Position numbers and translations under genes: made by a program. This document shows positions 1-11,955 of a stretch of DNA of 64,000 nucleotides, piece by piece. Every line of letters begins with the position of its first letter. The stretch's first letter is position 1. The notes below the pieces were generated by a model. The model was not told where the DNA came from and searched no databases. It saw only the letters and a list, made by a program, of their open reading frames with translations. The DNA is from Rhizopus arrhizus (Eukaryota > Mucoromycota > Mucoromycetes > Mucorales > Rhizopodaceae): assembly GCA_024220505.1 (NCBI GenBank), contig JAKZZE010000017.1, forward strand, positions 372,001 through 436,000, written 5' to 3'.

Positions 1-108
1 CGAAAACAACATGGGAAAAGCACATAAGATCAGGTATCATGGTTATTAATTCTTCGATGAAGAGTATACAAGCACATGCTGTGATTGTGTTGTCAGTTCT
101 GATTTTTT
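1..108 (+). pseudogene. possible TnpB/Fanzor-like zinc-ribbon relic
   Basis: In frame 2 a short open stretch near positions 56-88 reads DEEYTSTCCDC. This resembles the DE(F/Y)-K-TS-x-x-C-x-x-C motif of the RuvC/zinc-ribbon part of TnpB and Fanzor nucleases, and can be compared with DEFKTSNTCSSC in the clearer Fanzor locus at 41.0 kb. An in-frame stop sits just upstream (about 47-49), one residue is missing between TS and TC relative to the consensus, and the frame stops again at about 108. The match is short and the window edge cuts the context, so chance or a zinc-like part of the adjacent MULE relic remains possible. Confidence 0.25.
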
Positions 109-152
109 AAAATGAGTTCTAGGAAAAAGTTTTTCTTCTTTTTAGTTATTGC

Positions 153-371
153 TATGAGCAAAAAAACAGTTATGAGTTAATACTTGGTAAAAGACGCGCT
201 TTTATTCCTAATGACTATATTGAATCGTATCATAATCAGCTAAAGCTGTATTGATTTCGTCGCACTAAAAATGTTCGTGTGGATAAAGTGATCTATATTT
301 TTTTGTTAGTTATATTATTGACTATCAGCAAAATGCTGTACGTGCAAAAACTTATTTTATCAAGCAAATAA
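153..371 (+). pseudogene. decayed MULE-type transposase C-terminal fragment
   Basis: One frame reads with a single internal TGA (about 252-254). It contains NDYIESYHNQLKLY followed, after the stop, by FRRTKNVRVDKVIY. This is the pattern (N-N/D-Y-I-E-S-W/Y-H-N-Q-L-K ... R-x-D-x-(V/L)-I-Y) of the end of the catalytic domain of Mutator-like (MULE) transposases. No start codon, catalytic DDE core or terminal inverted repeat is visible, so this is a truncated dead copy. The identification rests on pattern memory; a protein search against MULE transposases would settle it. Confidence 0.5.
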
Positions 372-664
372 AGAGAAGATAGTATTGATGCTAATAAATC
401 AATCTACATGATCACTGAAAACATAAGTAATATAAATCGTTTAATTTTTTTTATGTTATCTTATTTAAATATTTCTTTAAAATAATCTTTTAAATGTGAA
501 TCCTTTTCTAATCCTATTCTCAATTATACTGTTATTTGTTAGAATAACTATTTTTATGGTTAATCATGCCATGATCAAGTAAATTCTATCTCTTTTGAAA
601 AATATAAGAATAATTTTAAGGCTTTGAATGAAAGAAAACATAACTAGGGTATATATATATCATA

Positions 665-1557
665 ATGTCATCTCACCCAACTCGATTGCTAGACAAAGCT
701 AAAGATCCACAATTGAGCTTCTCTGTGGGTGTTCAAAAGTGGAAGGTATTTAAAGACGTTCTTAAAGGAATTTGTGAAAGGTAAATTTACGTATTCAATT
801 CCGATGCCTACTTTTAAAAAACTGATTGAGTCAGTACATGGCGATTGAACCAATGAAAATATATATGCATATGGTGGTAGCTATTGAAAAATAATCGGTT
901 TTAGGATGGACAATAGGTTTATTTATGAATTCAATGATCAAGCGTTCGATTTGAGTAATATAGAGGTGTGTATCGATAAGTCATCTGAAGCAAAGGTATA
1001 CAATAATAAAGAAAGGCTTACTCGTGAGGGGAAAACAAATAACTCCAGTCCACATCATGTTGTTGAATAATAGTAACCTCATCCATATTGGAGTCATACA
1101 AGTATTTGTTTTAAAAACCTATTTTTTTACAGTAAGATACGTTGAAAATAATTTGTTTGTAGTAATTTCTTAGTTTGAAGTCAACATTTCTACTTGTAAC
1201 GATCAACTTGAATCATTTATTAAAGACCTTAGCAAATTATTTACCTTACAGAAATATGCCGAGCTTTTAGCTCATGTTGCTAATGCCATGTTGGAGACGG
1301 TTTGTAACGATCATGATTCCAATACGTTGAAAAAAACTGCTTTCGATCTTCGTTCCAGTCCCATTCTTCCTTATTCAATGACGGCATCCACAACTGCTAA
1401 TTGGTTCTCCTCGTCTTAAAATAATGCTATCGAATCTACCATTCCAACTATAAATATGCAGCTATCAAGAGGAGCTTCTGATGCAGAATACGACAGTGAT
1501 GATGAAGACAGTATGTCGATAATGAACATGATTTTGAATCCAATGACTTTAAATTGA
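665..1557 (+). pseudogene. decayed ORF of unknown repeat family
   Basis: An ATG at 665 opens a 39-codon frame (MSSHPTRLLDKAKDPQLSF...). Reading then continues in another frame from about 780 to 1070 with two internal TGA stops (SIPMPTFKKLIESVHGD, stop, then ...YAYGGSY, stop, then ...RMDNRFIYEFNDQAFDL). A further stretch near 1255-1540 reads AELLAHVANAMLETV and ends in an acidic tail (AEYDSDDEDS), again with one internal TAA. Residue composition looks protein-like in each piece, but stops and frame changes break it. I do not recognise the family; the neighbourhood suggests a mobile-element-associated gene. Confidence 0.4.
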
Positions 1558-4263
1558 CAAAAATTTATCTCAAAATGCAATATGCAAACAATTGTAAATA
1601 ATAAATGATGCTTAAAATATGAAATATCCTGCTATTATCAGTCTATTACAGAAGAAGCGAAGTACATTTATAATGGAATAAACTATTTGATAACTTTATA
1701 TAGCGTTCTTTTTTCATATTAAACGGTTTATAAAGCTTATATGTTCATTTTTCAATTCATTGGGATGTCAATCCTTCGCTATAATATATTCTATTACTCA
1801 CATACGATTTTAAATAATTTGAATAGAAAATTAAAGGAAAGAGAAGATATTTTCAAAGAGAAACATATACAAGTACAAAAAAAAGAGCTTCAACAGGTAT
1901 AGCAGCTTTAGTTATCACTTCAAAATACTTTGGGATCTTGGTTTCTTCTAATCATTAAGCAGGTCAAAACATACATATATATGCATATACATATAAAGTA
2001 ATGATAAGTCAAGAATGAAGCTTCTCTATGTTGATAAACAACAAAGTGGATTGACTATGTTAGCCTTAGTTTTTTTTACTATCTATTTTTTATTTGTTTG
2101 TAGAAGAAATTTTATTTTTTTTGTACAAGAATTTTACTCTAGTACCGCATCTAGAAACTCTGAGAAATTTATTTCAAAATAAAAGTTGTAGCTAAAAATC
2201 ATCTTGTCATTTTATTTTTTTTTGGGTGGATTCTACAAGATTCGAAAAGGACAATTTATTTTGGCAAAAAGTCCCCTACCGAAGTGGGCAAATTTTTTCT
2301 GCTAATTAATAGCTGGTCTAGTAGCACTGATTCCAATCTTCATGGTCATTTTCTGATCGCTTGTTCGTGGGTTTAAGCCTTGTTATTAAAAATATTTTTG
2401 ATGATGACCAGCTAAAAATACGCCATCCGAATAAAATCCTCATATAACCAAAAAAAAAAAAATATCTATATCACTTGTATACCAATCTGCATAAATTTCT
2501 CGTGAAATTTCAAACGCCTCCATTTTTACTTACGTAGAGCGTGCACACTTACACTTTTCAAAAATAAATATTGCGTTTAATTGTCGCTTTCTTGCATATA
2601 TCGTATTATAAAATTTGTAAGAATGCGACTTTATAATACGATATATGAAAGAAAGCGACAATTAAATGCAATATTTATTCTTGAAAAAGTACATTCCCTA
2701 TGTCTATAGTCAAATTAATAGCCTTTTTTTTTTAATTATACAATTTTTTTAGGGATAAACTTTATATTTATTTTAACTTGGTTTCTTAATATTAGAAGGG
2801 TTATGCCAGAGTTCATGTGTAGCAAAACATTAGACAGCTTTTAATATTTAAGTCGTTTCAGACAAACAACAAAAATATTAGAGATTTAAAAAAAAAAGGA
2901 AGTTACAACTATTTCCACAAAAGCTATTAACTTTGGACTTGACTTTTTTAAAGAATTAGTTTAGCGTCTGTTTTTATTATAGTTAAGTATCTAATATAAT
3001 ATAGGCAAATTAAAAATAACCTTTATTGATTAAGAAAGCCTTTTATTAAATAAAAACAAGAATGCACTTTTGATAATATTCTTCCTATGTATCTAAAGTG
3101 TATAAAAAAATCAGGTACGATAAACAAAGGTATAGACAACTTCTGTGAGCGTTAAGCAGATTCTTTGTTTACCATCATGTGTGCTTATTTCAAATATAAA
3201 ACGATAAAGAATACAACCAAAGAGCATTATTATTTTTAAAATCTCATCTTCTACAGGCGCAATGGACATAATTTATTCAACATTTTTTACCTCATGATTT
3301 TACATTTGTTCAAATATCGGTTTACAATATTATTCTTGTTTAATTTTATATTCATCTGTTTCATTTTATAAATTTAATTAACGCTGTGTACTACTGATCG
3401 CACAATATTAGTCTGCTTCATATATATGTATATATTTGCTTGGTTGATATTTTAGCAGTTATGAACTTCATTCTTATAGTCTTTTATATTTTTTTCTCTA
3501 AGTTTTTTCTTCCTTGAGCCTTTCTATGTTTAAAAAGTGAGCTTTGAAGAATAACTTACACCTGTAAGGCAAAACAATTAGAATGTATATCACAAATATC
3601 AATTGTTTAAATATAAAAATATAAAAAAAATACGATATTTAATCCAGAAATGACATTAGCTTTGACTTCGGGCATATTATGCATTATATGGTGATTGGGT
3701 GCTCAACATGGACATTAGGTGAGAAAAAAAGAGGAAGTGATTTACGGAATTAAGATGTAGTTTACAAAATAAAGGAAGCTATAATATAATTATAAACGAA
3801 AACCACACGCATACGAAACTTCTGATCTATAACACATATTCGTTAAGCTAATAGTTTAAAGTACCAACGCAAAATGCTTCTTCAGTTCAATAAATTGATC
3901 TTAATTTCAGCTGATAAGTATGAGGTTTCAACTTCAGCTATTTTGAAAACATTGGAAAGTTTTATTGCACTCTTTTAAAGTCAAATGTAGTCCAAATAAA
4001 CAAACCCAACAAATATTGTGAAATTTCATAGAAGTATCAACCTTGCCTTTTTATAAATTTAGGAGTATATATTGTGATACGAAAATACAATGAGTAACGC
4101 TGAAAATGAATTACTATTCGCATATATTAAAAAATCCGGTCCGGACTTTATGAACTGTTCCACTGCTTGGTCTAACTCACATCCTCTTTGTGCGCCATGT
4201 AAACCAAAAGTTGAAGTGATAATAAAGAAATCCCCTTCCCTTTTCTTATAGATCCTTTTCGAT
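1558..4263. other. AT-rich non-coding stretch
   Basis: About 2.7 kb with no convincing gene on either strand. It holds the inverted repeat described separately at 2554-2686, several short A and T runs (for example near 2449 and 2728) and short ORFs of low complexity. A 53-codon ORF at 4090-4251 (+) lies in what is probably the 5' leader of the eS28 gene, and I see no support for it being a protein. Confidence 0.5.
2554..2686. repeat. long inverted repeat (MITE-like hairpin)
   Basis: Two arms of about 57 nt (2554-2611 and 2630-2686) are nearly perfect reverse complements, separated by an 18-nt loop. The arm core reads AATAAATATTGCGTTTAATT on the left. A diverged copy of one arm lies at 26385-26426. 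The two-copy occurrence and hairpin shape fit a foldback element or the terminal inverted repeats of a small non-autonomous transposon. No coding capacity is present. Confidence 0.7.
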
Positions 4264-4650
4264 ATGGTATGTAATTGCATGAAGCAAAGAAAAATAAGGG
4301 AGAGATAAAGAGTGATGGATGATATGCACATTGGATGAATAATCACTGTTCTTCTGTGGATGACAAGATTCTCGTTATCCCCTTTATTTTTTTTCGTTTA
4401 TACATAAATTGTATACTTCAGTTTCATTAACACTCTTAGTTTCTTGTAGGACACAAAGACTCCCGTTAAGCTCGCTAGAGTTACAAAGGTTCTCGGCCGT
4501 ACTGGTTCTCGTGGTGGTGTTACTCAAGTCCGTGTTGAATTCATGGATGACACCAACCGTTCTATCATTCGTAACGTCAAGGGTCCTGTTCGTGAAAACG
4601 ATATTCTCTGTCTCTTGGAATCTGAACGTGAAGCTCGTCGTCTTCGTTAA
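4264..4650 (+). CDS. RPS28: 40S ribosomal protein eS28
   Basis: eS28 sits near the mRNA exit and E site of the small ribosomal subunit. Exon 2 (4450-4650) encodes 66 residues that fit the family end to end: [38 protein letters not shown] and the C-terminal SEREARRLR. With one more residue the length matches the usual 67. Exon 1 appears to be just the ATG at 4264-4266, followed by a textbook donor (GTATGT); the intron ends in CTTGTAG at 4449 and is 183 nt long. Single-codon first exons are common in ribosomal protein genes, but an alternative upstream exon cannot be excluded. The gene converges on the ADIP-like gene, with 119 nt between stop codons. Confidence 0.93.
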
Positions 4651-4769
4651 ACAAATCAGCATGAGGATGTGTTGCAAATGAATCTAAATAAATACACATT
4701 TCGTAACAAAAACAATTACACTTGCATGTTTTATTAAAGATAAAGGGTAATAATTGGGGTAAAAAACAT

Positions 4770-6644
4770 TTATCGACCAGAGGGTGCTCCTAATGATGAA
4801 GGTCGAAATCGTTTGTAAGTCCTTTGAGGCTCAGTATGGGATGGTTGTTCAATATAGATAATAGAGGAAGGAGAGCTGTTTAAACAAATTGAGTTTGACG
4901 TTTTTTGCTTGTTTTTATACTTACGGACTACGTTCTTCTAATATTTCTCTCTTTTGCAATTCATATTTCATTTCTTTGATGGCCCAAAGTTCAGCCTATT
5001 ATGATTCGTGATGATGAGTTATAATATACAAAGCATAAAACTAATTTACATTTAATTGTGCTCTTTGTTTTCCCAATTCTTCAGCTGCCTCTGTTATCTT
5101 ACGACGTTCTCTCATCGCTTTCTTCCTCAGTGATTTATATTTTGCTACATTGCCAAGTTGGAAGTCGGTAACAGAACTTTCAGAGCTAACAATAAAACGT
5201 CAGATTGTACAAATTTCATTTGCTATTTTTGTTGTTATATTACTCTGATAGTTCTACCGGTTGAGGTTCAGGTATAATTGTATCAAAGAAACCACCTTTT
5301 TCATATTTCTCATAGACTTGTATTTTTCCATCATATTCAATCTTCATTGTCTCTTTTTGTAAACGGTGAATAAAGTGAATTGAAACAGTAATATAAAATA
5401 CCTATATTCTGAAGTAGGTCTTCCATTGTACTCTCTAATGACTGAATAAGTTTATCTTTTTCTTGCAACTGTTCTTCACTCTCTTCATTTGATATATTTG
5501 ATATTTGGTAATCCCATTCCTCTTTTAACCTGGCCAGCAGATTCTCTACCTCTTTTAAGGCTTCTTTTGCTCCACAATCCATCGGTAGATTAAATCGTGC
5601 TGTTTCTTTATATGACTTTTTTTTAGAATGCTGATCAAACTGCTTTATTCTGTCTTCCATTAAACGTCTCACGCCTGTATAGAGTTGCACCAGTGCTATC
5701 CTTAAATCTTCACTTTCCTTCTTTGCCTCTCTTTCTCTATCAGTTGATTTTAATAATAAATCAGTATACATCGATCGTACCTAAGTACAAGATTATTCAC
5801 TATTGCACACACATATATAGACATGATTATTACTTGAATCACTTCATCGTTATCTGCTGCATAATCCGTTGTAGTTGCAAAATGAGAATTCATGTCAAGT
5901 GATGCTATATTTGTCTTCAAGTGGCTATTCATTAACTTTAATAATCTCTCTTGAACTTTGGACATATCTTGTTCGTGTCTTTTTGTTTCATGCTAACAAG
6001 CACATCAATACACATATACTTTGTATATAAAATTGATTATATTTACAGTGTATTGAGTCTTCATATATTGCATATTATTCTTTGCTTTTGTTACTTCTTC
6101 TTTTAAACGTGTATTTTGAGTTTGTTGTCTTTTACATTCTTTTTCACTCGATCTATAAAATGTTGATTAAAACAAAAGAAATAAAAACATCTGATTGATT
6201 ACTCTAGTTTAGAACTAAGTTCTATTATTTTCTTGTCTTGAAGTGTATATTCTCTCTTGTGATTCACTAAGGAAGTCCGTAATTCTTCTTGATCTTTATG
6301 TAGCTGATCAATTTTTTCCAATAATCGTTGTCGTTCTTGCATGTCTTTCTAAATCATAGCTTTAATATCATTTTTCCTGTGTGTATGTGATACTCGTACT
6401 TTTCTATCGTTAATGAGTGCATAAATACAATTAATAGTTTTACAGTGGTCCTCTGGTTCGGATGAATTAACGACGACCGGTACAGGATATCCATAGCTTG
6501 TTAATAATAAATTAATGTAGTTGACAGAGGCATCAAGTGAATCGGGTGTACAAAAGCTATACTGATGTTAAAACAACTCAATAAAAGAGACTCTTATAAT
6601 TACTTTTCAACAATATCGTAAGAAAACGATAAAGAATTATTCAT
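4770..6644 (-). CDS. ADIP-like coiled-coil protein (afadin/alpha-actinin-binding family)
   Basis: A multi-exon minus-strand gene starts at ATG 6644. Exon 1 (MNNSLSFSYDIVE) splices at 6603 to a segment reading FCTPDSLDASVNYINLLL, then YGYPVPVVV and an EPEDHCKTINCIYALINDR stretch. This N-terminal pattern (LD-S-Y-IN ... GYP ... NC-Y-L) is typical of the ADIP/SSX2IP family (afadin- and alpha-actinin-binding protein; centrosome or microtubule-organising roles in animals). The rest is long charged coiled coil, including KEALKEVENLLARLKEEWD, then a basic stretch near RRKITEAAEELGKQRAQL and a short tail ending SSLGAPSGR at 4770. About eight exons can be joined in frame. Its fungal role is inferred only: probably a spindle-pole or cytoskeletal linker. 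Confidence 0.7.
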
Positions 6645-6827
6645 TTTTTTTGTTATAAAAGAAAAACTGTTTTTGGGAATCGCGTCTTTTTTTTCCTTTA
6701 CTATTTATACGGCTTAGCTTTAAATTTAAGCTTTTTTTTTTCTCGTTCTTTTTTTACAATAAAAAATAATCTTTAATCATTCTATTTACAAAATACTATA
6801 CAATCTATGAGGGGGGATATACACACG

Positions 6828-8172
6828 TTAATTACACAGTAATTGATGTTTTCTTTTATCCATTTCTATTTCAGCTTTTGCTGTTCTTTGTTGTAGCCAA
6901 GTAGCAAAATTACCACATTTTAAAAATTGTGAATAAAGTTCTTTTGTTGGATCTGTGGTGGATGTACGTGTTTTAAATGTTGATTTGAAAGGCAGCTGTG
7001 GTCCATGTTCCTTAAGGGATTTCATAAATTGATCTGTTTGAAAAGGTTTTAACCTTGATGGTTCACATCTAGATATTATCACTATTAGTTTACGTGTATA
7101 TACTGTTAACAAATATTTACGGGTTAACAGGAATAAGCGTACTAAAATATCTGTTAAGTGGAACAAGAAATTTTTCTGTTAAATCCACAAAATGTCTTCT
7201 TAATATATTATTTAGCACCCAATCTATAACAATATGAATATATGAAAGTAGAAAACCATTGGTTAGCTTACCAGGTGGGTATCCTCTCACATTAGCTTCT
7301 GTTAGCATTTTAATTAATTCTCTATCTTTAGAAATAACAGTTTTTCTTCTCGATGTAACTCCCTAGTATAGTAAGTAATAAGCATATGTTAAAACATAAC
7401 AAGCCATGTACTTTACTTGTACAAAATTGAATAACACATTAGATTTTGTACCAAGACCCGGTTTTGATTTGGTGGAATAATGCTTATGAATTAGTGTACC
7501 ATCTGGTTTTCTATTAAGCTATATTAGATATTTATATTATTGATTTATATATCGTACCTTAATTGCTGCCGACCTACTCTAACTATATTTGGCCAATGTT
7601 CAACTGCTGTATTAAAAAATGGATTGGTGACACCTAAAACAAGGCTTGACAATGGCTTATTTTTTGTTACAAATGATTTGAAATCTGAATCTTGTATGGT
7701 GAAATAAGGTCTATAATCCCCACAATAAGGAATCTATCAGCAAATTAACACACATACTCTATATTCAATCCTATTTACTTACGGGATTAATTATGTCTAC
7801 TAAAGAAACGACTGCTTCACTACAAACACTTGGATCCGGTGCAATAATCACAATAGGTTCAGCTAACAACATCAATTCCCACAATAGCCATAAATCCTTT
7901 AAAATATCTTTAAAATGATGATAAAGCCCTCCTATTGGAAGTGATGCCATAATCTTTACAGCATATTAATCCTCTATCTCTTCTATTTTCTTTATCTTTT
8001 ACCTGTAAATCAGGTTGTAATTTGTTCATATCAAATGGTGTTGTTTCTAATAATTGTGGCTTTAAAGAAGTGGGTAATTCCACTTGTAGTAATCTTCCTA
8101 AAAAGGGTAAATCCAGTATTTTGCCCTCTTCTGGATATGCCCTATCACTAGTATTAGTACTTGATTATAAAT

Positions 8173-8229
<57 letters not shown>

Positions 8230-9124
8230 CGTTACTTTACCATTGTACAATATTCATACAAGCTGCTTCTAGCATGGGTTGCCCAGTATCAAAAAAGGCC
8301 GGGCCAAGTATTGAAACAATTCTTGAAAATAATCCAACAAATGGATGTTGTGATAATAGTACTAACGATTTCTGTATGTTGTGTAAATCATAGAACGTGG
8401 CGTCATTTATCATGATCGTTACCTGAAAATAGCCTCTTCTTATACTGGAATCCTTTTTCTGTCTAAAGAAAACATAACCATAAAGAAACCCTGCATCTGC
8501 TGTAGGACCTTTAAAAATAATAAACACATTGAATCATTATGACAACTCTGTATTTACCAGAAACAGCAAACTTGGATGTGCTTGCTTTTACTCTTATACT
8601 AAATACTTGATCTCCTACTTCAAACACGTTGGAATCAGGAAATGCAGAAAAACAACTATAAAAACAAAATTAGAGGAAAGAAAAAAAAAAAATCAAGTAC
8701 TCCTTACATATTTTTTTGTTCATCGACAGAAAGATCCATTGGAGGATAAACGTAATCTAAAGCTAAGGAGGGATATCAATGATTTGCAACATACATAATA
8801 AAATTCACACTAACCTTGTCCAATTTCCAAATCAAAATTTACAATACAAAACCCAACCATCCATTTTCTAAATCGATTTAAATCAACTGGTTCCATCATT
8901 AAATACTTTCCACCGTTATCCGTTATATCTTGCCCGATCAGACTAACTCTTTTTGTAGTTTTGGGAGTCTCGTTTGGTTGAGAAGAAGAGGATTGATTTG
9001 AGAAATCAAAATCGCTCATATCTGCCTCGGTGTATTTGCGACTGAGTCGAAAGGGATTGCTGGAGGGTGAATCGAGATCGAGATGCTTAATACCTGCATC
9101 TATATCTTTGTAATCTTCATTCAT
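6828..9124 (-). CDS. DENND6-type DENN-domain Rab GEF
   Basis: DENND6 proteins activate Rab GTPases (Rab14 in animals) on endosomes. Exon 1 (9124-8810) has a Ser-rich leader and then the family's opening of the uDENN domain, FRKWMVGFCIVNFDLEIGQ. Later exons give LDYVYPPMDLS, CFSAFPDSN, the cDENN hallmark LWLLWELMLLAEPIVIIAP and PYFTIQDSDF, LGVTNPFF and HWPNIVRVG. The last parts, LNNILRRHFVDLTEKFLVPL and the C-terminus ending at 6828, cover dDENN. About ten exons join in frame; the total is roughly 550-600 residues, normal for the family. One intron carries a 56-nt T run (8174-8229). It is tandem with, and downstream-facing toward, the ADIP-like gene (183 nt apart). A purine-rich leader (9180-9235) precedes the start. 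Confidence 0.9.
8174..8229. repeat. T56 homopolymer inside DENND6 intron
   Basis: Fifty-six consecutive T on the plus strand, i.e. A56 in the sense of the DENND6 transcript. It lies between exons ending ...NIVQW and the exon starting PYPEEGK. It may be a retroelement tail remnant or simple-sequence expansion, and its exact length is prone to sequencing error. Confidence 0.9.
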
Positions 9125-10100
9125 TGAAGAGAAAGAAAAAGAAAGACTTTACTTGTAAGGAAAAAGAACTTTATAAAGAAGAAAGGAAAAGAAAGGAAAA
9201 ACGGAGGAGAAAAGAAGAAGAAAAAAGAGAGATTTGCGCGGTGATGCTTTCAAAATCAACTGAAAAGGAAATAAAGAGTAAATTTAAATGAACGACAAAT
9301 CCATTATAGTCATTCCACTCACAATTTGCATACTTTCCGAAAATTTTGGCTTAAATTCCTAAAATATATTAGCAGATAGTACCAATTAAATATAAACCTT
9401 ATCCGAAAATAAAATGGCCCTATTTCTCGAAATTAAATTGCATTGTGGAAAATATGGTGGAAAATTTGTGTAAAATCATTTTGCACCAATTCTGTGCAAT
9501 TTTTTGATCTCATCAATGAACCTATTGACTGTAAAGTATAGCTTGCTCGTAAAGCATTCCTCCATTGAATCTGTGTCGCCTTGCAGCGATTCAAGACTCC
9601 TATTCACCATGCTGCTGCCAATTTCTTTATCCATTCTGGTCTTATTGGCCACGAATACTTAGCATCGTATGACCTTACCTCACCATAAAAGTACCACACA
9701 GGGCGCATCATTGATCATGTATAGACTCCAGGGATACATATCCAGTAGATTTAACCATCCGCTTGTATCATCCTTTATGAACCAAACTACCTATTTCGCA
9801 TAAAAAAATTCCGCCAACTTCGTCAGCACCCCACACACTGATGTCTATGGCACGTCTTTCCCTTCTTACTCATTCACTTTCTTTTTTCTTTTTCTTTTTT
9901 CCCTTGCTCACATTAGGGATTTTTTAGCTTCTTTTATATCTCATTTGATCTGGCTTGAGTAACTATGGTGTTTTGAAACGCCGCTTGCTCATTTAAACCT
10001 TTAAATAAAACATTTTGTTTAAACATGCAATTTTTTACGATTTAGAGATATCTTTGAAAGTACAAAATTTTGGTGTTAATTGATACAAATATATAAGGTA
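9125..10100. other. non-coding stretch with a possible relic ORF
   Basis: About 1 kb without an intact gene. On the plus strand at about 9505-9675 a frame reads LINEPIDCKV, stop, LARKAFLH, stop, ICVALQRFKTPIHHAAANFF, which looks like decayed coding DNA with stops, of unknown family. The remainder is AT-rich, with pyrimidine runs near 9870-9905. No RNA gene was recognised. Confidence 0.35.
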
Positions 10101-10322
10101 CTAAAAACGCATAACATTTGTGCTCAACTTGATTGATGGCATATTAAACCCATTTTCATGTACAAATATAACTTGGTATTCTTTTTTTTCTCTTAAAGCT
10201 TCGTCGTATAAATATAGTGTATAATAGCTATTAATTGCTGTTAATAAAACCAAAAGCAGTAGAAGAAGTATTGATTTGTTGTTGGTTTTGGACAATAAAA
10301 AGGCCAGTGTTTTCAAGCCCAA
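10101..10322 (-). other. short ORF with one hydrophobic segment, doubtful
   Basis: A 73-codon ORF contains a strongly hydrophobic stretch (SILLLLLLVLLTAIN) at residues 17-32 that could be a membrane segment. There is no recognisable family, no clear promoter context and it directly follows a decayed ORF. It is listed only because it is open and ATG-initiated; it may be noise or part of a dead element. Confidence 0.15.
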
Positions 10323-10331
10323 TTTTCTAAA

Positions 10332-10912
10332 TCATAAAATATTAGTGACAAATAAAGAGAGCGGTTTCTTTTTGTGAATAATTATACGCACTCCCTCTTT
10401 CTGTTGTTCTTCGCCTTGCTGTTTCCATTTGAGATGAACAGCAAAATTGTAGATCCAGAGTCCACTGTATCTGTCTGTAACAGAGTATCTTTCATCCCTT
10501 GCTCTAGCCTCTTCTCCTACCAACTTGAAAATCCTTTGTCTATCTGAACCAGTGAGATCAAGATATTTTGCCTTTCCTTTACCAGTTGCGATTATGAAGG
10601 CAATGTATGTAACTTTTGCTACATCGTAGACGCATTAGACCAAATTATTGGTCTCATCGTCAGTAATTCCCTCTAAGTTCTCTTTGAACATTTGTAAAAT
10701 AAGAGGTGGTTTTTTTTGCCGGCTCGTGTACTTGGCTTTGGAATATTTGAGGTGTTAGTCCCTGTATTGTTTGTTGAATGAGTGACCATACTCGATAAGC
10801 TGTTTACAGCAATCTTTAGCGGCTCGAATTGATTGCTCAAGTCTTCTATTGATCGAATTTCCTGGTGTTTCAGCTCATGATCTGCTAAGATTCTTACCAA
10901 TGCCTCGTCCAT
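10332..10912 (-). pseudogene. decayed repeat-associated ORF of unknown family
   Basis: Starting at ATG 10912 the frame reads MDEALVRILADHELKHQEIR, then a Ser/Thr/Asn-rich linker. A frameshift within the A/T run near 10700 moves it to a frame reading QKKPPLILQMFKENLEGITD. One internal stop follows near 10637, then CVYDVAKVTYIAFIIATGKG, GEEARARDERYSVTDRY and a C-terminal LHWKWKQQ-like basic segment (exactly HLKWKQQGEEQQKE). Restoring the frame in mind gives about 190 residues, so this was once a protein gene. I have the impression that similar ORFs recur in mucoralean genomes, but cannot verify it here. Function unknown. Confidence 0.45.
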
Positions 10913-11955
10913 TGCTTATTTTATTATTTCTTTTATTTCTTCAAAAGGGGTGATAATAGCGGAAGAAATAGAAGGGGATGTGACAGAGTGTGCGTTTGCT
11001 TGTCGTTTTCTTTTGTTAGACATTTGCATATTTTTTAAAGAACTTGTCCTAGTTGCTTAAGTCTTTCTTTTCTACTTTTCTTGAACAACTTTCAAAATCA
11101 TTGGTTATTGTAAAGTTTGTAACGATAAAGTCGCCAGGAGAGATGCAACTAAGCATACCAAAATGCACAAAAAAGAAGGAATAATAAAAGAATCTCATAA
11201 CATCGAAAACAAAGAAGAAATAGTAGCAGAGGGCTCAAAACAAAATTCATATCCGCCATTTGGAACGATCAGACTCTACCCTCTGTTGTATAATGGTAAA
11301 AATAATTTAAGAAAAGGTAGAAACAAAGATCGAGCAACAGTTTGCGTACTGTTTGAGACTGATCTTTATTTCAGTTCAAATTAAAGTAAAAATTATTCTG
11401 AATGAAGTCAGGTATTTATATCTTATTAGGTGTGTGGCTTGATACCTTCTATTGTAAGTATCCTTCTAATCCTCAAGTACTTTAGCAAGTATCATCTATA
11501 ATTATGATTATGGCAACTTTTCATTTGTTCTTTTGTATGTCTGTCAGAAATTATCTTTTTATTCTGGAAATTACTCACTGATTTGAATAACGTTATTTTA
11601 CGCGTTATTTTAATTATATGAAAGATTAGAAATATTCCTGACATTGGATTTCTGACAATAGGAAAAGATCTTGTTATTTTAGTTGATACTTCTCATCAAA
11701 GAATTATTAATACAATACATATTCTAAAAGAGTATGTTTATTTGGAATCGATTGTATGACATTTAAATAAACTTGTATTTTATTTTAATTATAGTCTTGT
11801 GCTAAAACTTATATTTATCAATGTCAACTACGATCAGTTACTATTCTACAACAAAAATTTGTTATGCACGCGGAAGCCTCTAACATCTTATTAGGGATTG
11901 TCTTAAGACTGGGTCATCCAATGTAGGAGAGAAAAGAGCTAGAACTGCGTCTCAT
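10913..11955. other. non-coding AT-rich stretch
   Basis: No gene supported. It contains one 73-codon low-complexity ORF (11163-11384, +) without recognisable features. The stretch lies between two oppositely oriented decayed ORFs and may be the interior or spacer of a dead element. Confidence 0.4.

Noticed and set aside
4059..4346. 95-codon minus-strand ORF upstream of eS28
   Set aside because: Low-complexity, Phe/Leu-rich, overlaps the eS28 first exon and intron, no family resemblance.
8022..8415. Open frames full of Phe across the T56 run
   Set aside because: They exist only because TTT repeats have no stops; the true signal here is the DENND6 exons on the other strand.
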